From NCBI GenBank assembly GCA_028455995.1, contig JABELC010000013.1:1488001-1552000 (forward strand): 64,000 bases of DNA, written 5' to 3'. The notes beneath the pieces were generated by a model that was not told where the DNA came from, made no database searches, and saw only the letters and a program-made list of their open reading frames with translations. This document shows positions 10,866 through 22,310 of this stretch, one piece after another; positions within the stretch are counted from its first letter, which is position 1, and the number at the start of each line of letters is the position of its first letter. This DNA comes from Scleromitrula shiraiana. Lineage: Eukaryota; Ascomycota; Leotiomycetes; Helotiales; Sclerotiniaceae. A program made the translations under genes and the position numbers.

Positions 10866-12889
10866 TCAATAATCCCCCTCATCCCCCACCCCATCCTCAT
10901 CCACAATATCATCGTCGGGAACCTCACCCGCACCAACAGTATGGAACGTTCCTTGTTGCACAACCGGATTAATCGCATCCCGCATCGCTTCGGTACTAGG
11001 TCCTGCATTCGCTTCATCGTTTGCATCATCTTGACGAGGCCAGTGTGATGGATCTGAGAGGCAATTTAGGTGGCCTCGAAGACCGTTTACTCCTGGTCCG
11101 GAGAAAACGCAGAAGACGGATCTTTGGTGTTCATTGAATTCTGATGGTTGTTAGTAAATATATTTATGTTATCAAATTTAGAGTTGGAGAATTGTTTACC
11201 TGGTGGAGCATCTCTACAATATTTCTCGAGGTCATGTCGAAGGAAAGCTTGAACGCCAGTTAAACTCAAATGAGTTAACTTGGGACAGTTGTTAAGTAAC
11301 ATGATGATGCTCTATTGACTAATTAGTATAAATTCAAAAAATATATTCGAAATGCATACCTCAAGTGTCAAATTGGTGCAATAGCTAAGATGAACCCTCT
11401 CCAGACTACTAGAATGAAAATAAGGTTCCTCGGTTTCAGTCCATCGAAGATTTACAACACGTCTTTGTGACTGGGCATTTGCCAATGCTATAACACTACT
11501 ATCGGTAATAGCGTTACATTTCACAAGACCTATCCTCCTTAACTTTGGCAACAAAGCTAATCTCGAAATAGATTCATCTGTAAGATGCCAACAGCAACCG
11601 AGATCGATATACCGTATGCGATTGCAGTGTTGAATGAGTTTGATGACACCAGCGTCGGTAATTTGACTACAATGTCCAAGGTGAAGGTAATGGAGGTTCT
11701 TCCCCAACCTGCTGATGGAGCCGACTGCAGCATCTGTAAGGTTTCTGCATTTTGCGAAAACAATATTTCGTAACCTGGGTGCTACTGTAATGATCTTATC
11801 AACAGCTGCATCGGTAAGACGGTTACAACTCGTAAGATCCAATATCCTCAAGCCTTCATATATTGTATTGTTTGGCAGGTCAAGGAATGCGCTGTCGGAT
11901 ATAAGTTCACAATTCGCCAATCGAAGTTCACGTAAACTATGTCCGTTTGTAATGAGTTTAGTAATTGGCTCGTTACCAATCTCCTTGCATAGGTGAAGAT
12001 CGATTTCGAGAATATTTCGACAGTTTTCAGCAAAAGCCATAACTGCATTATTGTGGAGTTGATGACATCCATTGAGTTTGAGCTGTAATACATTAGTATA
12101 GATTTCAATATAGTCATAAAGTTGGATACATACACGTTTGATATGCCGACAAGCTTCCGCGATACGAACCATAGATTCACTAGAAATCTTTGTACAAAAT
12201 GATATATTCAAACCTTGCAGTCGACGACAATTTTCTGCCAATGCATTCATTGAAGCTTCTGTAATTTCTGTAGCTCCTGATATATCTATAGCCAAAAGTT
12301 GATTGCTGTCAGTGAGAAGCGCAATTAATCCAGAATCCGTAAGACCTTCACATCCCGTCAATGTTAATCGCTCGACTCTTGTGCAGACTGAGAGGGGGTA
12401 AACGCTTCCATCATTGACGCGATCTGCCAATAAAGCTAGGTTTAATCTTTTGATGAATTCTCGGTATGCGAAGTATGGATTCTCTAATGACAGAGTTCTG
12501 CAAATATAAGCAAGTTTGCCAAACGTTGTACACGATGGTCGATGCCATAATAGATCAACAGCATTTCGAGCCCATTTCTTCGATACTCGCATACAAGTCA
12601 GGAGATCCTGGGCGCTGCTGAGTCTTGAAAATACACCAATAAGTACTTCTGCGGGTAACCGATTCGCGGGTGATGTACAACTCTCCTCCGTAACTGCCAT
12701 GTCCTGAAACGTTGGTACACCAATCGATGATTGCGAATCATTGTTTCCGGTGAAGAAATCGGATTCTTCATAATCGGCACGAGCTGGTGAATTGCTTGTT
12801 GATGAATGTGAATCGTCTTCTAAATCAGATCTTTGTCGATATGCTCTCTCGGCGTTTATATGCCCCATATTAGGAAGTCGACCCCTCAT
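10866..12889 (-). CDS. grr1: F-box/LRR protein, SCF ubiquitin-ligase substrate receptor (GRR1 family)
   Basis: Four exons: 12889-12134, 12082-11360, 11311-11200, 11140-10866; introns of 51, 48 and 59 bp with GTATGT/GTATGC/GTAAAC donors and TACTAA(C/T) branch sites. The product is 621 residues. An F-box lies at about 76-120 (NRLPAEVLIGVFSRL). About a dozen cysteine-containing LRRs follow (LTLTGCEGLTDSGL, LDLTSCNRLTDAAV, IDLGCCWHLTDESI), then an acidic tail rich in Asp/Glu. This is the Grr1 layout: the F-box binds Skp1 of the SCF core and the LRR horseshoe captures phosphorylated substrates in cell-cycle and nutrient signalling. Length is near Aspergillus GrrA. The 51-bp intron has no stop and is a multiple of three, so retention would insert 17 residues. 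High confidence in family. Confidence 0.92.
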
Positions 12890-13343
12890 GATGGATGTAT
12901 CGAAGTAAGTGGGATGAGAATTGGGAATTTGATGTTGAGATTGGTCCCGAAGGTATTTGTTGAGGTCCTATGGCTTTTCGACTACTTTATTCGATACGTT
13001 CCCGACCGTTGAATTATTTTGAAATGAATTAATATGGATGATAAACGGTCAAGAGGGAGGGATTCGAACGAGGAGGTATTCTTGCTGACAATTCGATTGT
13101 GGATTTTGCTCAGCCTCGCGTTTTTGATTTTTAACAGGGTTATAATATTAAGATGTTAATATTTGGTTCGTCGCAAACTCCCAACTTTGATATGGGGGAG
13201 AGAGAGAGAGAGAGAAAGGGATGGGGTAGATATAGGTAGGAAACGGGGTGTTTTTTGTCGCTGGATTTATATTGTGTGAGGATCAAATTAAATCAAATCG
13301 AATCAAAACAGAGGGAAACCTTCAGAATCAAAATAGAAAGAAG

Positions 13344-13378
13344 AGTAAGAGTAAGGGTAAGGGTAAGGGTAAGGGTAA
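13344..13378. repeat. (GTAAGG)n hexamer array
   Basis: Roughly five GTAAGG-type units. This is not a rotation of the fungal telomere unit TTAGGG, so no telomeric origin is claimed. Confidence 0.7.
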
Positions 13379-14190
13379 GAGTAGCAGTAAGAGTAAAGGA
13401 AGAAGAAGTTCTTATATTGTCTTTTAATATATTGAATGAATTTGTTTGTTACTCAATGAAGCAAAATGAATCAAAAGTACGGGTAGAGGAGGAGAAGGTG
13501 GTGGTAGTGGTGGGTGTAGGTTGAATTGTAATACTTCATGTCATGTATTGTACTGTACTGTACTGTACTTCATTGGTATTAGTATTGGTATTGGTACAGT
13601 AGTATTATGTATGAAATTCTTATGTTGCGCTTGTACTTCCTTGTGTACTTATTACTTCCTTGAATGTTTTAGAATATTTATGTTTATATTATGTTTATAA
13701 GGGAAAAGTTTGATTTGGTAAGAGAGATGATGATTTTGATGCTGGGGGGTTTAGGTTAAATGGGTATTGGGTATGGGCATATGGCTGAGGCGGGCAATTA
13801 TTGGGCATGGCAACCCAAGATCTTACAATTATTATTATTATTACTATTATTATTATTATCATTATTATTTTATTAATAATGAAACAGGTGTAAATAGAAA
13901 GAAAAGGGATTTTATTGAGTGACGTAATTGGTTTAAATTAATAACCGTTATTAAGAAATACCCTAATTGAGTATTAATTTAATAGTTATCTACAGTTAGA
14001 TATTCACTATAAATCGGTTTATGATTTACTAACTTGAATTAATGAATATCGATATCTTGATTCATGTTTGTCTGGATACCAGTTGACATTATAATCATGA
14101 GTGAAGTACAGAGTCGCCGCTCCCCTCTCCTCTTTCTCCTCACATATTAATAACCTTCAAGTTCCCTTCCCCCGATAGAAATACTGTGAG

Positions 14191-14194
<4 letters not shown>

Positions 14195-14223
<29 letters not shown>
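14195..14223. repeat. (GA)n microsatellite
   Basis: About a dozen GA units on the plus strand. Confidence 0.85.
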
Positions 14224-15266
14224 CAAATCAGTATCATCTCAACCCCCCCATCCATCCATCCCACCCATACAAACGATCCCTTCACTTCCCTTCCACCAAA
14301 CCCTTCCAATACTAAAATCTAACTGGCCACTATTTCCAGAAATCAAGATACTAATCGCACAGACATTTGAACTTTCTCAAAAGCTGCATACATATGTATT
14401 ATTATTCTATCCTATCCCATCCTATCCTATCCTATTAAATTCCATATCTAGATGATCTAATTATAGAAAATGGATTATGGGATGGATATAAATCAATATG
14501 GATAGGTACAGAACCTAGGTATGGAATATGGAATATACCTAATGGAATATACCTAGAAGAGTGATACCGTGCGAAATATTTATTTATTCTATCAAGATTT
14601 TCTATCGGCGAGCTGCAGATTTGGGGGTACATACACTTGCATATATAAGGAAGATACCGGAGTGGTAAGATTTCTGAATGGAGTTGGGGGTTTGCTTATG
14701 GGTTTGCTTTCCTGTACTGTACCTCCTTATGGGTACATAAATGTATGTATGTATGGATGGATGGATGTATTTGCCATGGTGATGTTAGTACCAGTGAATT
14801 TGATAGTGTGCATGATATCCATCGATGGGTAGGTTAGATATGACGAGTTTGAGTACAGGACCATCCAGGACTATGGTGTGTACCACCTACCTGTAGATGT
14901 ATTTAATTGTTCAGAAACTATGAGATATGCTAAAGAGAGAGAGGGGTATCGTCAATCTTAAGGAAGTAATAAACACAGGAATGAAAGAAACTTTAATATT
15001 ACTCTACTCGAGTACATCCATAAAACCATAATTAGGCCGGGAAAAAATTGAAGGAAAGCTTTCCCCAGATTCTACTCCACTAGTGAATAATTTATCATAA
15101 TCTTCAATAGGCGAGGTACATCAATTTATCTCCATCCAATTGAATTCAACCCAATCCAAAATAAATCAGCCCATAATACTCCCAAACTCATATTTCATTT
15201 TCCCCACTTACTCAAACCCACCATAGGATATCAAAAGGATTGAGAAAGAATCTGGTTACAATTACA

Positions 15267-16469
15267 ATGTCTTTCCTCCCGCGAACCTCCCGTCCTCTCC
15301 TGCGCACCCAATGTCTTAACCTCCCCCGCCCATCCCCATCCACCATTCGACCCCTCATACACACTCATACCCGCACCCGCACCCTCACCACCAAAAACTC
15401 CTCCTCCTCCTCCTCCTCCTCCTCCTCCCCCAAACCCACCCTTTTAGACCCCGACCCCATAAGCCTCCACCGTCTCGAAGCCACCCGTCGCGCGCACTAC
15501 AAACGCCGCTCCTACTACTCCCTCGCCGGGCTCCTCCTCGGCCTCATCGGCCTCTACATAACAGCATCATCTATCGACCTCCCGCCACCGGTTCAGAAAG
15601 CCGATTCGGGACGTCCTTCTGATTCCTTGGGTGGGTTACCGGTCGTTGTTGCTGGGAAGGATGGAAAAGAGAAGGATGTGGTAGAGACGGGAACGAGCAC
15701 TGTGCCTACGTTTCCGCGGGTTTTGCGCTTCGGCGCAGAGGGACTGGGTGGAGGGGATAAAGAGGGGAAAGGGGAAGAATACCAACTCCTAGGCCTCGGT
15801 ATCCGCACCGTCTCATTCCTCGGCATCCAGGTCTACGTCCTCGGTCTCTACATCAGCACCGCGTCCATCCCCGTTCTCCAATCCTCCCTAATAAAACACT
15901 CTCGCATCGCGCCCGATCACGCAACTACGCTTGTGAGCGGCGAGAAGGGCGAATTGAAGAGATTGTTGCTTGATGAGGTGGAGGGGGAGAGGATATGGAA
16001 TGAGGTGCTGAAGAATGGGGATGTGGAAATGATTGTGAGGATTGTGCCGACGAGGAATACGGATTGGGGACATTTGAGGGATGCGTGGGTGAGGGGGTTA
16101 GTGGGGAGAAGTCAGAGAGATAAAGAGGGGGAGTTTGCGGATGAGACGTTTAGGGAAGCGGTGGGCGGATTCAAAGCATTATTCGGGAAAGGTGGTGTAG
16201 GCAAAGGGAGGGAATTATTACTAGCCAGGGATGGGAATGGGGGATTGGGTATCTGGTTTGAGGAAGGGAAGGATGGGAAAGGGACAAATGGAAACAGGAG
16301 GAAGAAGCTAGGAGAAGTAAGCGATGAGAGGATCTCAAGAGCAATCTGGTTGGGATATTTGGCGGGGAAGAATGTTAGTAGTGAGGAGGCGAGGAGGAGT
16401 ATTGTGGAGGGAGTTTTGGAGTTTGTGGAGAGGCCGGTGGGGACGGTGGAGGCTATGGTTCATGTTTAG
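15267..16469 (+). CDS. Mitochondrial Aim18/Fmp22-like protein with chalcone-isomerase fold
   Basis: Single exon of 400 residues from ATG 15267. An upstream in-frame ATG at 15240 would add nine residues; 15267 is preferred because MSFLPRTSRPLLRTQ begins an Arg/Ser-rich presequence. A Ser run from a CTC array follows, then a membrane segment YYSLAGLLLGLIGLYI, then the chalcone-isomerase-like domain (VPRVLRFGAEG-type start, LGLGIRTVSFLGIQVYVLGL, and WLGYLAGKNVSSEEAR near the end). This matches yeast Aim18/Aim46, inner-membrane proteins of poorly known function. Gly/Lys-rich low-complexity insertions lengthen it. It is convergent with the glutaredoxin gene. Confidence in family is good; no enzymatic role is claimed. 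Confidence 0.85.
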   Translation: MSFLPRTSRPLLRTQCLNLPRPSPSTIRPLIHTHTRTRTLTTKNSSSSSSSSSSPKPTLLDPDPISLHRLEATRRAHYKRRSYYSLAGLLLGLIGLYITASSIDLPPPVQKADSGRPSDSLGGLPVVVAGKDGKEKDVVETGTSTVPTFPRVLRFGAEGLGGGDKEGKGEEYQLLGLGIRTVSFLGIQVYVLGLYISTASIPVLQSSLIKHSRIAPDHATTLVSGEKGELKRLLLDEVEGERIWNEVLKNGDVEMIVRIVPTRNTDWGHLRDAWVRGLVGRSQRDKEGEFADETFREAVGGFKALFGKGGVGKGRELLLARDGNGGLGIWFEEGKDGKGTNGNRRKKLGEVSDERISRAIWLGYLAGKNVSSEEARRSIVEGVLEFVERPVGTVEAMVHV

Positions 16470-16988
16470 GTTTTCTTTAGGGAGGGGGTGGAAGGGGAAG
16501 GGTGGAGGAAGGGATTGTATGATTATTGTATATATGAGGAGAGCATTAGTACGAGTACGATGAGTATGACTATCATAGGGTTTGGCTTGATTTTTATTGC
16601 ATTGCATTGGTCTGGATTAAAGATAGGCACTTCTCAATCGGATGTATCATATCATACTATCATCGTCTCTCAACGATTTCTCTGCCAAACTATTCCTTTG
16701 TTTTGATATCATTTTATTTTATTTCATTTCATTTCGTGCCAATAAGAGCTGTTTGAATAACGACTCTTATTATCCAATATCATCCATTCATCCTCTACAG
16801 GTATGCATATCTGTATAGCCGTATGTATTGTACAAATCACCAGTATATCCAACCCCAATCCAATCATTCTATCATCTAACCAGCAGGTCTAAACGGTATG
16901 TCTAACCTCTATCCCATCCTCTAACCTCTATCCTCTACACCAATCCATCTATCCGAACCACCTCCCCCTCTCTCTAACCTCGCCTCCT
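16470..16988. other. Convergent intergenic region
   Basis: 3' flanks of the Aim18-like gene (+) and the glutaredoxin gene (-), AT-rich with CTAACCTCTATCC words. No gene is seen. Confidence 0.5.
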
Positions 16989-17581
16989 CTAAGCGTCAAT
17001 AACACCCAACTCCACCAACTGATGAGTCAACTCCTTCTTATCCTTAGCCTCCAAATCGGAGTTACCACCAATATGTTGTTTATTGATGAAGATATTTGGG
17101 ACGGAAGATTGGCCAGTTTTATCCTTGAGGTAGGATTGGATTGCTGAGCCGTCGTCTGTTTGGATGCGTTAGCATTACTTTGGAGGTTGAGGGAGGAGAG
17201 AATTGGGAATGAAAAGGAGGAGGCAAGAAGGAAAAGGGGAATAAATACCAATTTTATCCAATTCGATGGAGTAGAATTTTGCGTTAATGGAGCTTAGGAG
17301 CTTCTTGGTGGCGTTACAGTATGGGCAGTAGGATTTACTGAAGACGGCTGTTTGTTTTTTGATTGATTAGTAAAAATTTTGATATCTTTGCTTTCTTTTT
17401 ATGTTTTCATTCCTTTCGTACACGCAGCATCACAACACATATCGAATAGAGAAACCAAGCAAACAAAAAAGAATAAAAAAAGAATTAAAAAAACAGAATA
17501 AAATCACATACCAATAACATTCTCATCAATAATTTTATCAGCCTTGCTCTGAGCGGGCGAAGCAGCAATAGAAGAAGCCAT
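16989..17581 (-). CDS. Dithiol glutaredoxin (CPYC type)
   Basis: Three exons: 17581-17512, 17347-17249, 17155-16989; introns of 164 and 93 bp with GTATGT and GTATTT donors. The product is 111 residues. The active site is C31-P-Y-C34 (FSKSYCPYCNATKKLL). SVP at 74-76 holds the cis-proline that binds glutathione, and HIGGNSDL is the glutathione-binding loop. It reduces protein-glutathione mixed disulfides and protein disulfides with GSH, like yeast Grx1/Grx2. No convincing presequence, so cytosolic location is likely. Length matches the family. Confidence 0.95.
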
Positions 17582-18375
17582 TCTATTTGTAGTATTTGTC
17601 GGAGAAGAAGAAGAGAGGAAAACCCGTCTAAGAAATTGGAAAGAAATTTTGATGGTGGTTGTAGATAGGATCTACTGCCTATTTTTTGGGTGGAATAAGA
17701 GGGGTATTTATATCGAGGGGAGTTAAAAAGATAAGGAGGGATGTCAAGGTGGATTTGGAATTTACTAGGCGGTGCTTGGTGGGGGGTAGTAGTTGAGTTG
17801 AGTTGAGTTGAGTTGTTGATCTAGGGGAATTTCAAATTGGAGGGATTGGAAATTGAGATGAGAGATTGCGTCACAGTGATGGGAGATGATCACATGGTAT
17901 TGGGAATTTTTGATTGGATGGAGACACAGGAGAATCGGGAGTTATGGAGGATTAGTAATATGTTTTGCTGCCGGTTTATGCGATTTGATTTGTGAGCTGG
18001 CGAGGTCCAGAGTATTCCAATGGATGGATGTGTAGGCCCTTAAAGGCTGAAGGTATCAACTTGTATTTGTCAACTGATGTTTTTAAGGAGTTTCGGACTT
18101 GATATTTCGTACCGTATTTTTATTATTCGTACCGTACTTATTATTATGTAGATATATATGGATGGTATTTATGGATGTATATACTAGTACGGTAAGTTAT
18201 TTTTAGATGTCAACGATTTATTAATATGAATCGTTGAGCCTCTTTCGTTTGTTCTATCAATTGAACATTTATTAATAATAATAAGCATTGTTGAATGACA
18301 TCTGGAAAAATAAGAACGACGGAACAAAGATGTCATATCGGTATCGGCATCGGCATCGCGGAATATTAAATACTA

Positions 18376-18427
<52 letters not shown>

Positions 18428-18950
18428 GACTACCTACATACTAAAAGATGTAGAAGAACGGATCGAAGAAGTGAACAGATCATTCGGCTCTAGAATTCTA
18501 TCAAAGTCCTGAAAGAGAGTCCCGTTCATTAGAACTAATAATAATAATAATAATAATAATAAATTTAGAACTTCTATAGAATTCACCTATTATTCTCTCG
18601 CTTGAGAATCTTGATACTAATATTAAATTATTTATTATTATTAGTCGACGTACTCGAAACAAAGACTTCTTTTTTTATTCACTTCGTTGACTTTTTCAAT
18701 TCCCTATAAAATCCGCCCAGGAAATCCTCTTCAGCTTCTCTCATCATCTAATAACTAATAATCTCTATTGACCGATATACGAGTAAACAACCCCACCTTC
18801 AAAACCCTATATCCCACATTATTCCACACAGAAAACTTATCTGATCATTCCAAAGCTCCATAGAATCAAGAAGAAGCATATAATAGAAGAAAAAGTGACG
18901 AGGGAGAAAAACAAGATCAATTCAAAGTATTAAGATCAAAATCCGACAAG
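17582..18950. other. Intergenic region between glutaredoxin and BAG genes
   Basis: Divergent promoter region of 1.37 kb with a TTGAG array near 17795, GATAAT/AAT arrays at 18377-18426 and 18536-18561, and a long pyrimidine-rich leader before the BAG gene. No ATG occurs on the plus strand between 18661 and 18950. Confidence 0.5.
18377..18426. repeat. (GATAAT)/(AAT)n microsatellite
   Basis: Three GATAAT units pass into about ten AAT units; a second AAT array lies at 18536-18561. Confidence 0.85.
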
Positions 18951-20075
18951 GTGGCTTCCCGCGCTTTGCACTCACAAGGTGCCACCCTGTCTTCTACAAT
19001 TCAGCGTCTTCCTGACTCTCTTCAAAGTTATCTCGATACGACGTTTGAACATCTACAAACAATCTATTATCAACTTCCCGAATCCGCACAAATTCACATC
19101 GAACAAGCCGCCGAATTTCTACAAATCGATCAAGTTTCTCCGACTGCACTCGCTGGTAGTGCATTTGTTATATTCGCAGCAGCTATCTCGATGAGTCGTT
19201 GGGGAAGTGGTTTTTGGAGTGGGGGTTCGCGTTTGAGTCCTTTCTCTAGTCGATCACATCCACCTGAGGTGCGCGAGGAGGATTTCTCATATATTACGAG
19301 TGAGGATCTGCAAGAACCTAGAAGAACTTATGATCCATATGACAGGACCCCTCCATCTCTCCAAGAGGAAGATGACGTTTTATTGGTGAAAAATAAGGGG
19401 ATTACTTATCCTGTCAAATTCCCGGCTTATAGTATTGGAGATGGAAAATTACAAGTTAGTGATGTTAGGAAGAGGGCTGCGACTTTGATGGACGTGCCTA
19501 ATTGGAAGATGTTGAAATTGGTATACAAGGGTCAAAAATTGAAGGACGATTATGCACTTTGTCGAGATTATGGATTGAGAAATCAATCCGAGATTTTGTG
19601 CATTGTTGGGGATGTACCGATTGGAAGTGATGATTCGGGCGATGATAGTGATGAACAAGATGAAGCTGGGCCAACCAAGAAGAAACGAGTTCGCAAATCA
19701 AAGAAGAAGGGAAAGAAGAAGAGCGATCAAAATCTTCGACCAACAGATGGACAATCTTCCGCGCCTTCGAGAACTGCTTCTCCTATCTCTCCTACGCCTA
19801 CTACCCCCATCGATAAACTCCAAGCTATCTCCGATCATTTCCATACTAAGATCGTGCCACTTTGCGAACAATTCCTTGCGAATCCACCCGAAGAACAAAA
19901 GAAGAAGGATTTCGAACATAAGAAGTTGAGTGAAACTATTATGAATGAGGTTCTTTTGAAATTGGACGCTGTTGAGACGGAAGGGGATCCATCTGCTAGA
20001 GAGAAACGAAAGGCTTTGGTTAAAGAGACTCAGAATGTTCTGAATGATCTTGATGAAAAGATGACTGCTCCTTAG
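18951..20075 (+). CDS. BAG-domain Hsp70 co-chaperone with membrane segment and ubiquitin-like domain
   Basis: An uninterrupted 374-codon frame. Order of parts: amphipathic N-terminus; hydrophobic segment at about 67-81 (TALAGSAFVIFAAAISM); ubiquitin-like domain at about 150-215 (ITYPVKFPAYSIGDGKLQ, WKMLKLVYKGQKLKDD); a basic Lys-rich linker; C-terminal BAG domain at about 285-372 ending VKETQNVLNDLDEKM. BAG domains act as Hsp70 nucleotide-exchange factors; this layout resembles S. pombe Bag101/Bag102 and yeast Snl1 at the ER or nuclear envelope. The frame opens with GTG, not ATG, in a good context (AAG before, G after). No in-frame ATG precedes it before the stop at 18861, and the next ATG is codon 81, after the membrane segment. 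A GTG start, an unseen upstream exon, or a changed start codon are all possible. Confidence 0.8.
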   Translation: MASRALHSQGATLSSTIQRLPDSLQSYLDTTFEHLQTIYYQLPESAQIHIEQAAEFLQIDQVSPTALAGSAFVIFAAAISMSRWGSGFWSGGSRLSPFSSRSHPPEVREEDFSYITSEDLQEPRRTYDPYDRTPPSLQEEDDVLLVKNKGITYPVKFPAYSIGDGKLQVSDVRKRAATLMDVPNWKMLKLVYKGQKLKDDYALCRDYGLRNQSEILCIVGDVPIGSDDSGDDSDEQDEAGPTKKKRVRKSKKKGKKKSDQNLRPTDGQSSAPSRTASPISPTPTTPIDKLQAISDHFHTKIVPLCEQFLANPPEEQKKKDFEHKKLSETIMNEVLLKLDAVETEGDPSAREKRKALVKETQNVLNDLDEKMTAP

Positions 20076-21275
20076 ATATCTTCACGGCATTTGCTGGAAT
20101 GGTATGTTTCTATTCACTTCGGATGAGTATTGTTTTTCCTACAGAATTTGTTATGCATTGAGTACTGCGATTTTATGGATTTTGGCATTCAGTACGATTA
20201 TTCTCCCGAATCTTTACCTTTCGAATCTCGGGCATCTTGTTGGATGGATGTATTTACTCAGTTTTTACTCCTACGATTTATAGAGAAATTGTGTATGTGT
20301 TTTGAAGATCGTGGGGACTTAGGCATGGCGGGCGTTCTTCATATAAATAGGTTTTGGGACTTTCCTCCCTTATGTGTTATTTTATGGGAGGGAGTCTGTG
20401 CATTTTACATGGGTTAGTTGTCCGATTGTCATGGGGAAATATGTGTAATGGTCTTTCGAAGTGGGAAGCATGAAATATGGTTTCTTTGGTTTGGCGGTAC
20501 TTTGGAAGTGCAATAATGGCTTGCTAATCATCTGTGTGTGTTATGAATGTCATATGTATATCAGCCAGTTCTCTGAATGAATCTTGACACCTCATTGATC
20601 GTTTTGTTTGTCTGTATGCATGTGACTTGGCGATGTTTTTCTATCTGCTGGTTGGGATATGGATCGATATATGTGTATCACATTGGAGTCATGTTTCAAT
20701 CGTTGCTGATTTGATTTTCAAATGCAGTACTATGCAGTTAGTTGTGTTCACTTCACATCGAGTAGAAATCAACAATTTGCTCCATGGGTTCAATCGTTCT
20801 TGAAATTCACGGTAGACAAGAGCAGTCGAGATCGAGTAGTAAAAGTTTTGTAGGGTAGCGGAATGATGGGGAGGCAATAGTAAAAATCTTCATTTTCCCA
20901 TCAATTGTCCCACCGGCACGAACAGTACTCAACCACCATCTTATCATGGAAAACCAATTACTTCTGCTGTACCGTAAATTTAAAGAAAATAAATATACAT
21001 AATTGAAGATTTTAACATTGTTGCCTCTACATGTAAAATAATTATTTACAAATTTTTCAACATTGAAGGGTTTGTTAGCCCTGGGACTCGGCTAAAAATT
21101 AGCGTATGCGACTAAGTCCACCTTCAACAATCAACTGTATGCATTCGCGATTTTTCGTAGCAACGACCAAACGACAAACAACGACAACCACCTCCACCAA
21201 ATAACGAAGGTAGAGGCATTCTATATCTTAGATTTTGAATTATTTTTCTGACGTATTTTTTTTTTTCAGGACAGG
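20076..21275. other. 3' flank of BAG gene and leader of uL13 gene
   Basis: No credible coding frame. A T-rich tract ending TTTTTCAG at 21269, preceded by CTGAC, looks like the acceptor of a 5'-UTR intron just before the uL13 start. That is common for fungal ribosomal protein genes. Confidence 0.5.
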
Positions 21276-22310
21276 ATGTCGACTTTCGAGCCAGTCGTAA
21301 GTGCTCAATCCTTACCCCTACAATAAGCACGAAGATTCAAATTTGCGACGATAACGAGAGATGGGAATGATTCATTTGAGATTTTCGAATTGGGAGAATG
21401 GCAAATGGAACGAATTGCTGATATTGGTTTAATTCTGGTAGATCACGATCGATGCCAAGGGTCACCTTCTTGGTCGATTAGCCAGCACTGTTGCAAAGCA
21501 GTTGCTCGAGGGCCAAAAGATTGTCGTTGTACGATGTGAGGCCTTGAACATCTCCGGAGAGTTCTTCCGTGCGAAGCGTACGTCTTACACCTTTTATTTA
21601 AATATGTGATGGAGAAGTCGGGGATCGATGGATTTGATGTTGCGCGTTGGATGGGAGGTGAATTCGATGGAAAGAAATTGAAAACTGACTGGGATTCGAT
21701 ATTAGTCAAGTACCACGCATATCTCCGAAAGATGACCAGATACAACCCAACCAGAGGAGGTAAGAAACCACACCAATACCATACGCCAGTTGCGACTACC
21801 CGCGTATATCAAATCGAGTTTACCTAACTCGTTACCATAGGTCCTTTCCATTTCCGTGCCCCATCAAGAATCTTCTACAAGACCGTCCGTGGTATGATTC
21901 CTCACAAGACCGCCCGTGGTGCCGCCGCCATGGAGAGACTTAAGGTTTTCGAGGGTGTCCCACCACCATACGACAAAGTCAAGCGCGTCGTCGTTCCCCA
22001 AGCTTTGAGAGTGTTAAGATTGAAGCCTGGACGCAAATACTGCACTGTTGGCAGATTGAGCCACGAGGTTGGATGGAAATACCAAGATGTTGTTGCTAGG
22101 TTAGTAAAATATTGGGTGTTGAATTTGAGTGGCAATTGAGAAGGTTGGATGCTAATATCTTTTTTCTATAGACTTGAGGAGAGAAGAAAGGTTAAGAGCG
22201 CCGCATACTACGAACGCAAGAAGGCAGCCGTCAGACAACTCGCTGAAGCCAAGAAGACCGCAAAGGTCGATGATAAGACCAAGGAGGAGTTGGCTGCTCT
22301 CGGCTACTAA
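21276..22310 (+). CDS. rpl16: 60S ribosomal protein uL13 (L13a/L16)
   Basis: Five exons: 21276-21296, 21442-21577, 21706-21759, 21841-22099, 22172-22310; total 202 residues, the usual length. The read is characteristic: IDAKGHLLGRLASTVAKQLL, KYHAYLRKMTRYNPTRGG, FHFRAPSRIFYKTVRGMIPH, then a basic C-terminus ending ELAALGY. It is a structural protein of the large ribosomal subunit. All introns are 72-145 bp; the fourth uses a GTTAGT donor. Start MSTFEPVV is set by the 21-bp first exon with donor GTAAGT, again typical of ribosomal protein genes. Confidence 0.97.

Larger units (their letters stand above)
12890..15239. other. Intergenic region upstream of the GRR1-type gene and of the Aim18-like gene
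   Basis: Divergent upstream region of 2.35 kb. It has GA tracts (13200-13216, 14195-14223), a GTAAGG hexamer array (13344-13378), TGTAC words near 13550, ATT arrays (13829-13866) and TATCC words near 14410. No credible ORF was found; the longest frames translate repeats such as Val-Arg runs. Confidence 0.5.

Noticed and set aside
13060..13080. tRNA B-box-like word (GATTCGAAC)
   Set aside because: No A box, anticodon stem or acceptor pairing in the surrounding 90 bases.
13344..13378. Possible interstitial telomere
   Set aside because: The unit is GTAAGG, not a rotation of TTAGGG.
13255..13524. ORF with Val-Arg repeat
   Set aside because: It simply translates the GTAAGG hexamer array.
14569..14832. 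87-codon ORF with hydrophobic stretches
   Set aside because: Surrounded by simple repeats; no signal peptide start or conserved motif.
20130..20417. 95-codon ORF after the BAG gene
   Set aside because: Lies in the 3' flank, no homology signal, aromatic/Cys-rich by chance.
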